Assembly (NCBI GenBank): GCA_963579025.1
Contig: CAUZFZ010000034.1
Span: 1-64,000, forward strand
DNA length: 64,000 nucleotides
Direction of reading: 5' to 3'
Source of the DNA: CAUZFZ01 sp963579025
GTDB taxonomy: Bacteria > Planctomycetota > Planctomycetia > Planctomycetales > Planctomycetaceae
Under the pieces are notes generated by a model. That model ran no database searches, was not told where the DNA came from, and saw only the letters and a list, made by a program, of their open reading frames with translations. Position numbers and translations under genes: made by a program. Each line of letters begins with the position of its first letter. Positions within the stretch are counted from its first letter, which is position 1. This document shows, piece after piece, positions 57,201-64,000 of the stretch.

Positions 57201-58432
57201 ATGCCGCCGTCTCCAGCCGCTTCGTGCCCACCGAGGATCTTGGCCAGGCCCCAGTCCAGGACAAGGGTCTCTCCGAACCCGCCAAGCATCACGTTCTGCG
57301 GCTTCAAATCTCGATGCAACACTCCACGCTGGTGTGCGAAGCCCATCGCGTTGCAGGTGTCGATCAGACTGTGCAGCAGCTTGATCATCGTCCGTCGGTA
57401 CTCGGTCGAGTCCTTCGGCAGCTTGTGCATATCCTCGATGTGGTCCTTCATCTCAGTGCCATGAATCAACTTCATGGCGTAGAACGGTGCGCCGTTCTCC
57501 TGATTGCCCAGATCGTATATGGGCACGATACAGGGGTGCTCGAGCTGCCCCGTGATCTGGGCTTCCTGCACGAACCGTTCGACAACTCGGGGTCGCCGCA
57601 GCGCTCGCGGCAGCAGTTCCTTGTAGGCCACGTCGCGGTGAATCCGCTGGTCGTGTGCCTTCCAGATGTTGCCCATTCCGCCGTGTGCAAAGTTGTCGAC
57701 CAGATCGTAGCGGGGTTTGTCGGGTTCGGACTTCTTCGGCTTGGGTGCCTTACCACTTTTCGATTTGGGGGCTTTGGACTTGCCGAAGCTAAGCCGCGTT
57801 TTGCCTCCGGACAGGGATTCTCCGGTCGACGTTGCCCCGACGGACCCAGCCTCGCTGTCGACAGTCCGACCCAGGGTCTCCCCGGGCGAACTGACGTCAA
57901 TCCGTGTCGCTGCCGCCGACTCGTCGTCGTCCGACATGACGGTTTGATCGTTGTCCTCCTCGTCCGACATGACGGTCTGATCGTCATCATCCTCGTCCCT
58001 CATGACGGTCTGATCGTCATCCTCGGCGTCGTCGCCGTAGACGGTCAGGTCGTCATCCTCTTCCTCTTCACGAACGAGTGTCTGATCGCCGTCGATGGGT
58101 TCCTCGACGACCGTTGCTGGCCCCATGTCGGTGTTGACCGTCTGATCGTCGTCAGGGATGACCGTTGCGTCATCGTCATCCTCGTCATCCCGATGCATCG
58201 TGACATCGTCGTTACCCGGAGCGTCGTCGTTACCCGAAGCGACTTCGGGCGTGACAGTCTTAGCGGCGTAGGCGGGGTCCTCATCCGGGATAACCGTCGC
58301 GTCATCGTCGTCCGGGCCCACTGTGGCATCCACATCCGGCTCATCGCGTGCGATTGTGGCATCCGGTTCGTTCCGCTTGTCAGGATCAGTCACAATCCAC
58401 TCCATGTATGCGGCAAACTTCGATGGATTCAA
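54239..58432 (-). CDS. membrane Ser/Thr protein kinase with TPR array
   Basis: The 1397-residue product opens with about 200 acidic residues that repeat a Thr-Val pattern (DATVIPDED, QTVMSDEED and similar, about 13 times), then a basic GKSKAPKSKSGKAPKPKK linker. The Hanks-type kinase domain (about 243-590) has the Gly loop AHGGMGNIWKAHD, DVAYKELL (ATP lysine), HRDLKPQN near 370 and DWGLAK in place of DFG. A long acidic insert sits in or near the activation segment. One membrane helix follows near 606-628, then coiled coils and TPR units (about 880-1330). Such kinases are numerous in planctomycetes. Catalytic residues are intact. Targets are unknown; the Thr-Val ladder could be its own substrate and bind FHA domains. 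Confidence 0.88.
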   Translation of the reverse strand: MNPSKFAAYMEWIVTDPDKRNEPDATIARDEPDVDATVGPDDDDATVIPDEDPAYAAKTVTPEVASGNDDAPGNDDVTMHRDDEDDDDATVIPDDDQTVNTDMGPATVVEEPIDGDQTLVREEEEDDDLTVYGDDAEDDDQTVMRDEDDDDQTVMSDEEDNDQTVMSDDDESAAATRIDVSSPGETLGRTVDSEAGSVGATSTGESLSGGKTRLSFGKSKAPKSKSGKAPKPKKSEPDKPRYDLVDNFAHGGMGNIWKAHDQRIHRDVAYKELLPRALRRPRVVERFVQEAQITGQLEHPCIVPIYDLGNQENGAPFYAMKLIHGTEMKDHIEDMHKLPKDSTEYRRTMIKLLHSLIDTCNAMGFAHQRGVLHRDLKPQNVMLGGFGETLVLDWGLAKILGGHEAAGDGGMIVSGDYDEKFDADEESPGESLGDLSQATDATKILDESSSPALAATQMTGTAVQTDSRSAGTETKYGSVMGTPAYMPPEQAEGKLDLMDGRTDIYSIGAILYEILVNDAPIPRTKMDQMLDHVINKPIKPPIEIVPSTPPALSAIAMKALSKRREDRYATALDMARDVEDYLADEPVSAYPEPFLDKALRWARRHRTAVTAAVAVVVAVAIGSIAWSSLESARIGRLQSTAEAKMTEASGLSGESKFEDAKLVLNEAMGLLGNEESLHALRTGISGQLSAIDRLVESAERDRINALTLEVEQALTQAKELAASGSDLNGARTALTEIVTRLADEPGLSDLHGRANAELNTVTDQIENQERRALAQQEFSQFLDLVDQARFYATVSTGDDLVLNTNTARDAADSAFELYGGMTKNYLSSAPPLLSEAQAEDVRSGSYELLLIKAESELTLVQNADESARQAAAARALEALAQAEALGIESRALVLRRARYYDIAGDVNQRDLTLLAAEAITPKSALDFFLIGEELRRAGQLEKALTSYRQALQIDPSQFWSLHQMALTHLLGGQAEAAVAGYTACIARRPDERICYLTRGIAYASLSQIEPALADLNKARDLDPNLYAVYLNRGAVYVAKKDLEAAIADFKHAAELRPGHAGPFVNLGETYRIQENYDESEAALTKALELDANNSKAHRIRALTRLQLMKVDEARADFEQVIALDKDPLSQADAWQQIGKTWHRGGEPDMALEAYDQSIAANPKNSDTYRLKAEVLLSLNRDQDAVDAFTKFLEFGKPVGDVYRARSLAYSKLGLFREAMNDYTRALELEPSANMLVRRGWAYLMEANKLALADFDAAVSENPDNADAWNGRGYARVMMGDYPRAIADADEALTRAAKQIEAEGPSAWPHVYNAATIYAQAVGKVLQDGRRTSEDREKRASQLTIKAIQIIGQTLKAAGPGQQAAVIQTLQTDTAINPIRNRPEFRQAFAPKPPPNNN

Positions 58433-58978
58433 GTAGCAGCGTCGATGGGCACTTTACCCGACAGCGTGCGAGGCCGCAGCTTTGCCGCGTCCGCTGTGAC
58501 CGTCGCGCCTTCATCACCGAAAACTCGGACGGAGTTATACAGCAGGACGCGTTCGGACATCGCCTGTGGCGGATGACAGCAGTCCCGGAAACGCCGGGCT
58601 CATCCGGTTTTCGATGACAGGGATCGACTGTGCATCAGTCCGTAGCCGGACGTTGATCCTGTCCTAGCAGCGGACGACAAATGGCACATGGTTCAGACGG
58701 TGTACGACTCAGGCGAGTGGTGGAGAAACCACTTCCGTAACTGAACTCACCTGAGTCCGGACGCTCACTTCAGGCCTGATAACTGCCACCGCACCATCGG
58801 GCACGCACTCGCACCCTGAAATGGCTGGACCATTCAAGTGTTGACGAGTTTTCGACGTCGGAGGTCTGCAACGGGTCCACAAGAAACACGCCATGCGTGC
58901 GCACCGAGCGTGCAATGGAGTTATCCGGGGCAACGGCAACTCGATCGGCGCCCGATTTTTTTCTGGAGAGATCGATGG
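58433..58978. other. 546-base gap upstream of the kinase and after the propeller gene
   Basis: No supported gene, tRNA or long palindrome is seen. The part next to 58432 should hold the kinase promoter. A short hairpin, CCCGG at 58584-58588 and CCGGG at 58594-58598, is the only structure noted. Confidence 0.4.
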
Positions 58979-60319
58979 CTACTTTCGCTCGGATTCCGGG
59001 ACGTGTATGACGGTTAGAGCGCAGGTGTCGAATGCGTAGCGTCCACGTCGGGGGTCTTTGCCACCGCGGTTGCCGTTCCAGGTGACGTAGACTTTGCTGC
59101 CATCCGGGCTGACGGCCGAACCGAATGTGCCCAGCGTCACGTAGCCGTACTTCTTTTCGTAAAACGGCTGCAGGAAGGCGATGACCTTGCGCGTGCGTTT
59201 CTGCGTGTCGAACTGCACGACCGGAGTCCCATCCCGCTCACTCCCGCCATGGGCACCCGGGATGTAATAGAGATAGCGACCGGTCGGATCGAGATCGAAT
59301 GTCGTCGTGTAAGTCTGCGAGGCAACGGGCAACTCTGCGATATCCTCGATCTTCTCGGTCTTCGTGTTGAAGCGCCAGATGCGGCCATCTTTCTGCCCCG
59401 TGGTATAGACATAGCCATCTGCGGTCTCTTCCGAGGCTGCCCGCAGGCCGATCGTGCCGGGAATGACCTGAGGCGGTTTACCGGACTCCGGGTCGTACCG
59501 CATCAGGCGATTGTTGACCTCGTCCATGTAGTACATGCGCCCGGTTGATCGCGCGAAGATGATGTATCGCCGAGGCCCATTGACCGCGGTGTGCAGGACT
59601 TTCTTCTTCCGTACGTCGTACGCAAAAAACATGACCGTCTTGTCCGAGTACTCTCCCGCGGCCGTGCCTCCGTAGAAAATCAGTCGATCGGGATCGAGCA
59701 GGCTGGTCGGAATGCAATGCTTCGGAACGGGGCCGTGCGCGACGATTTCTGTCTTCCTCGTCTCGGGATGAGTGCGAAAGATCCAGTCGCCCTTGTAATG
59801 GTATTTGTCTGTCGTGACGCGAGTTGATCCGCGATGCGTCGCGTAATACAGCCAGCCATCGCTGCCCATGTCGATCCGGCTGTGGATCTTGCCCGGCATA
59901 TAGTGGCCTTCGGGCAGATGCAGGATGTCGGTGGTATTGACCAGAGTGACCAGCTTGCCGGTCGTCGAGTCGTACTCGTAGACGAATCCATTGCCCTGCG
60001 GAGCGGCGTGATCACCGATGGCCGAGTAGTACTTGTCGCCGACTGCCAGACTGTCGCCCCAGACGCTCCAGGGCGAGCCGGGATAGTCCTGCTCAGGGTA
60101 GTACAGCATGTCAACGCGAGGCGCCGTCTTCGCCACAGTCACGCCTGGCAACAGACTGGCGGGTGACTTAAGGAAGTCCGGAGACGTGTCGGAAACGGAT
60201 GCTTTCCCACCGGGCAGCTTCGGCGGCCAGGTAAGATCGCTGGCAAGGGCTGGAACCGTGGCAAGCGCCGCGACGAGTGCCGTGATACACTGCAGTGCTC
60301 GTGCGTAATTTAAGTTCAT
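58979..60319 (-). CDS. secreted beta-propeller protein
   Basis: The start at 60319 (MNLNYARALQCITALVAAL) has GGAG upstream and gives a signal peptide ending in VPALAS. The 446-residue product reads as a six- or seven-bladed propeller: YEYDSTTGKLVTLVN, IFRTHPETRKTEIVA, RLMRYDPESGKPPQVI, IWRFNTKTEKIEDIAEL and VVQFDTQKRTRKVIAFL are successive blade strands. It resembles streptogramin-lyase or oligogalacturonide-lyase-like propellers, but I see no signature that fixes a reaction. The esterase gene at 60443 lies upstream on the same strand and may share its transcript. Confidence 0.75.
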   Translation of the reverse strand: MNLNYARALQCITALVAALATVPALASDLTWPPKLPGGKASVSDTSPDFLKSPASLLPGVTVAKTAPRVDMLYYPEQDYPGSPWSVWGDSLAVGDKYYSAIGDHAAPQGNGFVYEYDSTTGKLVTLVNTTDILHLPEGHYMPGKIHSRIDMGSDGWLYYATHRGSTRVTTDKYHYKGDWIFRTHPETRKTEIVAHGPVPKHCIPTSLLDPDRLIFYGGTAAGEYSDKTVMFFAYDVRKKKVLHTAVNGPRRYIIFARSTGRMYYMDEVNNRLMRYDPESGKPPQVIPGTIGLRAASEETADGYVYTTGQKDGRIWRFNTKTEKIEDIAELPVASQTYTTTFDLDPTGRYLYYIPGAHGGSERDGTPVVQFDTQKRTRKVIAFLQPFYEKKYGYVTLGTFGSAVSPDGSKVYVTWNGNRGGKDPRRGRYAFDTCALTVIHVPESERK

Positions 60320-60406
60320 CGTTGGCTCCGGTGTTCGATGTTCGTAGTAACCGCGCTTGTGCGGTTTATCTGTCGGGTGCGTGAACTGGGTTGACCGTCG
60401 GACGAG

Positions 60407-60443
60407 GTAGCCGGATCGAGAACAGCCGGACAAGTCCGGCTAC
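60407..60443. repeat. GTAGCCGGA / TCCGGCTAC hairpin
   Basis: GTAGCCGGA at 60407-60415 pairs with TCCGGCTAC at 60435-60443, with a further AGCCGGAC inside. It touches the stop codon of the esterase gene and resembles other dispersed palindromes here. Confidence 0.55.
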
Positions 60444-61666
60444 TACAAACGGTCGAGCAGGGCTTTGAGTTTCGGGATCCGTTCGCGAGCTTCGGCGACG
60501 GCCACTTTGTCCTGTCCGTCCTGAAACACCTGGGCCCACAGGTTGATGGCCGCCTGCAACATGGCCTCCCGCTGATTCTGGTACTGCCGCGGAATCTCGC
60601 CCGACGCGTACGCGTCGACTCCGCGAGCCCGCGCGATCAGGAAACGCCGCTGTTCGGCGATGTCGTCCGCGTCCCATGGCCGTTCCGGGCGGCTGTCGTA
60701 TTCTGTCAGCGTTTGTAGAGCCGCTTTTGCCTGGGGCAGATCGTTCCAGCGCGCGTGGACGCCCTTGAGTTGCATCAGTCCCGAATACACAAGGTCCTTC
60801 TGCTTGAGCCTGGCTTCCGCCTCCCGCGTGAGTCTCGCAGCCCATTCCGATCGAGTGGGCGTGTCGGAGATACGTGAAGCCGGCCAGTCTTTGGCCAGCT
60901 TGCGGCGGCGCGGCAGATCGTCTTCCAGCCAGGCAAACGCCTCAGCAAATACGCTGCTGTTCGGAATGCTGTGACCCAGCCCGTCGACGACCCAGGTTTT
61001 GCAGCGCACGCCCACCGAAGTGTGCCGCGTTTGATGCATGCGATTAACTTCGCCACGGTTGAAGTCCGTCTCGCCCGTGAGCTGGGCGATACTGAGCCGA
61101 TCGATCACTCGCTGTCGCAGCCATGATTCTGGCCGCAGTTCGCCTCCGGCACAGACCGGAATGACTCCACCGAAGTACTCGGGCAATGCAAATGCGATCG
61201 AACACGCGATTCGCCCGCCACCGGAGTGACCGCCGATGTAGGTTCGGTCCGTGTCGATGTTGTACTTGCGCCGGATGTCGTCCAACACGTCGGCGATGAT
61301 GTGGATTCGCCGCGGTGCGGGAACGTTGTTTCCCGCTCCATTCGGGCTCGCGAAGAGTATCTCGTGTTTCTGGCACGCGTCCTTCCATTGAGCAAACCCG
61401 GTCGGACCGTTGCCCGGTGAGATGAAGATGACCAGCGGCCAGCTTTTCCGTTTCTGGTAACCCTCGGGCGCGTACAGGCTGTAGGACTGGTCGGTTGATG
61501 TGTAGCCCTCAAGCCACTCGGCCGGCGGCTCGGCAGGGCTCTGGTTCGCCATTGCGAAAACCCAGTCGAGTTGGGTTTCGGCACTGACACGCTCGGTCCG
61601 GGCCTGTTGCGCTGAGGCAAACGTGCCTGACACGAACAGAATGACTATTGGCAGGATGTTTTTCAT
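60443..61666 (-). CDS. secreted PHB-depolymerase/feruloyl-esterase-like hydrolase
   Basis: The start at 61666 (MKNILPIVILFVSGTFASAQ) follows GGAG and encodes a signal peptide. The 407-residue product has an alpha/beta hydrolase of the LpqC/PHB-depolymerase type: YSLYAPEGYQKRKSWPLVIF, the elbow GGHSGGGRIA (Ser near residue 150) and VVDGLGHSIP carrying the likely catalytic His. The last 150 residues are helical and may be a TPR-like extension (RLTREAEARLKQKDLVYSG). The enzyme is expected to cleave ester bonds in polymers outside the cytoplasm. The propeller gene follows 123 bases downstream. Confidence 0.8.
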   Translation of the reverse strand: MKNILPIVILFVSGTFASAQQARTERVSAETQLDWVFAMANQSPAEPPAEWLEGYTSTDQSYSLYAPEGYQKRKSWPLVIFISPGNGPTGFAQWKDACQKHEILFASPNGAGNNVPAPRRIHIIADVLDDIRRKYNIDTDRTYIGGHSGGGRIACSIAFALPEYFGGVIPVCAGGELRPESWLRQRVIDRLSIAQLTGETDFNRGEVNRMHQTRHTSVGVRCKTWVVDGLGHSIPNSSVFAEAFAWLEDDLPRRRKLAKDWPASRISDTPTRSEWAARLTREAEARLKQKDLVYSGLMQLKGVHARWNDLPQAKAALQTLTEYDSRPERPWDADDIAEQRRFLIARARGVDAYASGEIPRQYQNQREAMLQAAINLWAQVFQDGQDKVAVAEARERIPKLKALLDRL

Positions 61667-61903
61667 GGAGTGCTCCGGAACGAGTGCGACGCCGGTGTCG
61701 GAACGAACCGCAGACTGTGAGATCGGGTCTGGGACGTCAAGCTGCCGGGTGGCTCGACAGGCCACTGCCGTTTTCGATAGCTTCCCCGGAACCGGGAATT
61801 CAGGGAGTTTTCCCGTTCAAACTGTGGACTCACCAATCCGCCCAGGGATGACAGCTCGCCCAGCTCGCCCTGGGCGGTCTTGTTTTGGCAGACAGGACCA
61901 GGC

Positions 61904-62074
61904 CTTAAACAAGCGAGCTCTGGAGTGCGGTGATGCATCACCGCTTTCCATTAGTGGCGAAGCCGCTTTTCCATTTTCCTGTAGACCAGCGTTTCGAGTG
62001 AATGGAAAGAAAGCGGCTTCGCCGCAACGGAAAGCGACGATGCATCGTCGCACTCCAAAGGTCGCTTGTTTAAG
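61904..62074. repeat. 171-bp long palindromic element
   Basis: The outer arms CTTAAACAAGCGA (61904-61916) and TCGCTTGTTTAAG (62062-62074) are exact. Inward, TGGAGTGCGGTGATGCATCA faces CGATGCATCGTCGCACTCCA, then CGCTTTCC faces GGAAAGCG, and GGCGAAGCCGC faces GCGGCTTCGCC. It has no coding content and looks like a MITE- or REP-like mobile repeat. No gene is supported between 61667 and 62166. Confidence 0.75.
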
Positions 62075-62085
62075 GACTTCGGGCA

Positions 62086-62108
62086 CCCTCTCCCCATAGG
62101 GGAGAGGG
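62086..62108. repeat. CCCTCTCCCC / GGGGAGAGGG hairpin
   Basis: Ten-base perfect arms at 62086-62095 and 62099-62108 around ATA. It sits 58 bases before hisI and directly after the 171-base palindrome. It could affect hisI transcription or simply be a dispersed repeat. Confidence 0.6.
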
Positions 62109-62166
62109 GACCATCACAGGCTGTCGATGGCTGTGATTCATTCAGCAATACATAAGGAATCCGATT

Positions 62167-62547
62167 GTGAGCGGCCCCGATTTCTCGAAGTCAGACCTGA
62201 TCCCTGTGATCGCCCAGGACGACGCCACCGGCGATGTCCTGATGCTCGCCTATATGAACGAAGAAGCCTGGAACGAGACTCGGCAATCGGGTCGGGTCGT
62301 CTACTACAGCCGCAGCCGGCAAAAGCTGTGGCGCAAGGGCGAGGAAAGCGGCAACGTCCAGGAAGTGAAGAGCATTTTCTATGACTGTGATGCGGACACT
62401 TTGCTGATCCGCGTCGATCAGGTCGGCGGAGCAGCGTGTCACGAGGGGTATCGAAGCTGCTTCTTTCGCAAGCTCGATCCGGCGACCGGTGACGTGGAAG
62501 TCATCGGCGAACGCGTGTTTGATCCCAAAGAGGTTTACGGCAAGTAG
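62167..62547 (+). CDS. hisI: phosphoribosyl-AMP cyclohydrolase
   Basis: The GTG start gives a 126-residue product, a normal length for the stand-alone HisI enzyme (third step of histidine synthesis, ring opening of phosphoribosyl-AMP). The metal sites are visible: Asp73-Cys74-Asp75 and Asp77 in YDCDADTLL, and Cys91 and Cys98 in GAACHEGYRSCFF. SRSRQKLWRKGEESGN is the conserved substrate loop. No HisE domain is attached. prs follows 41 bases later; its product PRPP is the first substrate of the pathway. Confidence 0.96.
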   Translation: MSGPDFSKSDLIPVIAQDDATGDVLMLAYMNEEAWNETRQSGRVVYYSRSRQKLWRKGEESGNVQEVKSIFYDCDADTLLIRVDQVGGAACHEGYRSCFFRKLDPATGDVEVIGERVFDPKEVYGK

Positions 62548-62588
62548 ACTGCGTCGGGCAGACCGTTTCACCGCACCTTGAGGAAATC

Positions 62589-63536
62589 ATGCACGAACGA
62601 CTGGTTCTGCTCAGCGGACGGGCTCACCGCGCCCTGGCGGCCGAGATCGCCCAATATCTCGGACTGAGCCTGGGTGCCGTGCGGCTGGAGGACTTTCCGG
62701 ACGGCGAGATCAGTTGCCAGCTCAACGAAAACATCCGCGGCCGTGACGTGTTCCTGATTCAGCCGACGGGACCGCCGGTCAACGACAACCTGATGGAACT
62801 GCTGGTCATGATCGACGCCTGCGTCCGCGCGAGCGCCGAGCGGATCACGGCCGTGATACCTTATTTCGGATACGCCCGTCAGGACCGCAAAGACGCGGGG
62901 CGGGTTCCCATTACGGCCAAACTGGTCGCCAACCTGATCACAAAAGCTGGCGCCAATCGCGTTGTCACGATGGACCTGCACGCCGCGCAGATCCAGGGGT
63001 TCTTTGACGTTCCAGTCGATCACCTTTACGCGGCCAAACCACTGGATGATTACTTCCAGTCGCTGGATATCCCGCCGGATGAACTGGCAATCGTCAGCCC
63101 GGATGAAGGCAGCATCAAGCGGACGCTCCAGCACATGGGTCACCTGGGTGGACAGCTTGTGATCGTCGACAAGCGTCGGTCCAGCGCCACGGAAACGCAA
63201 CAGGCGAATCTGATCGGTGGGAGAATCGACGGCAAAGTCGCACTGCTGTTTGACGACATGATCTCGACCGCCGGCTCGATCGTCGGTGCGGCTGAGATCG
63301 CGATCGAGAACGGCGCCCGTGATGTCTACGTCAGCGCCACACACGGTGTCTTCTGCGGCCCGGCAATCCAGCGACTGCAGGAGGGGCCGATTAAGGAAGT
63401 CGTCGTCACGAACAGTCTGCCATTCCGTCCGGAGCAGTTGATTGACAAGATTCAGTGTGTTTCCGTTGCTCCGTTGCTCGGGGAGGCAATCCGGCGGATC
63501 CACCGGAACGAATCCGTCAGCGGGCTATTTGACTGA
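62589..63536 (+). CDS. prs: ribose-phosphate pyrophosphokinase
   Basis: The 315-residue product is the normal length. It makes PRPP from ribose 5-phosphate and ATP for purine, pyrimidine and histidine synthesis. Landmarks are DGEISCQLNENIRGRDVFLI, YFGYARQDRKDAGRVPI (ATP site), VVTMDLHAAQIQGFF, and the PRPP loop FDDMISTAGSIVGAAE. GAGGAA precedes the ATG. It lies in one run with hisI and is followed by an exporter gene. Confidence 0.96.
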   Translation: MHERLVLLSGRAHRALAAEIAQYLGLSLGAVRLEDFPDGEISCQLNENIRGRDVFLIQPTGPPVNDNLMELLVMIDACVRASAERITAVIPYFGYARQDRKDAGRVPITAKLVANLITKAGANRVVTMDLHAAQIQGFFDVPVDHLYAAKPLDDYFQSLDIPPDELAIVSPDEGSIKRTLQHMGHLGGQLVIVDKRRSSATETQQANLIGGRIDGKVALLFDDMISTAGSIVGAAEIAIENGARDVYVSATHGVFCGPAIQRLQEGPIKEVVVTNSLPFRPEQLIDKIQCVSVAPLLGEAIRRIHRNESVSGLFD

Positions 63537-63578
63537 TCGTGTCCAGCCGCCCGGGCGGTTTCAACGCGTCCCCCTCGT

Positions 63579-64000
63579 ATGGTTCACGAACATCATCCTT
63601 CGCGGTCTGACGCTCGCTCGTTTCATTTGAGCGAACCGTTGCGTGCGCTAACGCGAGCGGTGGCGTCCCGGCCGTGGCTGACGCTCGCTTTGACATTCGC
63701 CGCTGCGTTTGTCTCTGCCCTGTTGACCGTTCTTCTGATCGAATTCCGCACCGAACGCGCAGACCTGATCGATCCGAATGCGGACTTCCATCGTCGCTGG
63801 ACCAGCTACACCGAAGCGTTCGGTGCCAGTTCGGATCTTGTGGTCGTCGTCGAAGGTGACGACACCGACGCGATCAAGGCAGTCATGGAAGAACTGGGGC
63901 GCCGGCTCGCCGCTGAGCCCGATCGGTTCAGTCACGTGCTATTTAAGATCGAGCCCGGGCAATTGCGCAGAAAGGGACTGCAGTATCTCAGTCCGCAACA
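63579..64000 (+). CDS. RND/MMPL-family exporter, N-terminal part
   Basis: An ATG at 63579 opens a frame that runs through the end of the window (140 codons). It encodes a short cytoplasmic start, a first membrane helix (PWLTLAFTFAAAFVSALL) and the start of a periplasmic domain (FRTERADLIDPNADFHRRW, then SSDLVVVVEGDDTDAIKAV). This is the beginning of an MMPL-type RND exporter, most like the hopanoid-transporter HpnN group, in which the same DLIDP and VVVVEG blocks are seen. No clear ribosome site is present, so the start could differ. The gene is cut by the window edge. Confidence 0.75.
   Translation, partial: MVHEHHPSRSDARSFHLSEPLRALTRAVASRPWLTLALTFAAAFVSALLTVLLIEFRTERADLIDPNADFHRRWTSYTEAFGASSDLVVVVEGDDTDAIKAVMEELGRRLAAEPDRFSHVLFKIEPGQLRRKGLQYLSPQ

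Overview
The window reads as a chromosomal piece of a Planctomycetota bacterium, probably class Planctomycetia (Planctomycetaceae-like). This rests on family content rather than any marker gene: two DUF1501 Tat-exported proteins with a PSCyt1/DUF1549/DUF1553 cytochrome protein, a giant surface protein opening with a FEALEERRLL motif, HlyD/M50 adaptor clusters, HEAT-NPCBM and malectin-like proteins, a lysine-rich H1-like protein with an AT-hook, a Ser/Thr kinase with TPRs, and many palindromic intergenic repeats. No rRNA, tRNA, CRISPR array, transposase or phage gene was seen.

Layout. 0-11 kb: one giant exported surface protein (FG-GAP repeats, degenerate LytM/M23 domain, RHS repeats and RHS core) on the minus strand, split into two reading frames exactly at a (CCTG)7 tetranucleotide tract. 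11.5-20.3 kb: an adaptor/secretion-like cluster on the plus strand: a GAF-HlyD gene frameshifted at a C8 run, a second HlyD adaptor, and an M50 site-2-type protease fused to an HlyD-like domain. A minus-strand pair (chymotrypsin-fold protease, lipoprotein) sits inside it and is flanked by two diverged copies of the GAF-HlyD 3' end. 20.4-37.8 kb: a decayed malectin gene, a HEAT/NPCBM/pseudo-trypsin protein, two DUF1501 genes around a PSCyt1-DUF1553 gene, a large alpha/beta hydrolase, and an M1 peptidase fused to an outer-membrane barrel. 38-41.3 kb: a TIR-TM-WD40 protein with 18 near-identical blades. 41.5-45.4 kb: housekeeping genes (class II aldolase, purE-purK) and the H1-like protein.

45.7-52.8 kb holds the most interesting locus: six co-directional genes encoding a PqqD-like RiPP-recognition protein, an ATP-grasp ligase, a DapDC-like PLP decarboxylase whose N-terminus resembles a lasso-peptide leader (YERPVI), a urea-transporter/M23 peptidase fusion, a beta-barrel protein and an exported TPR protein. 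I read this as a candidate peptide or amino-acid tailoring and envelope-export system. Its product cannot be told from sequence.

53.4-64 kb: two Flp-like pilin genes, a kinase-TPR protein with an acidic Thr-Val ladder, a secreted beta-propeller, a secreted esterase, a 171-bp palindromic element, hisI, prs and the start of an RND/MMPL exporter. Within the window no sequence search was possible; all family names come from motifs read in the translations.
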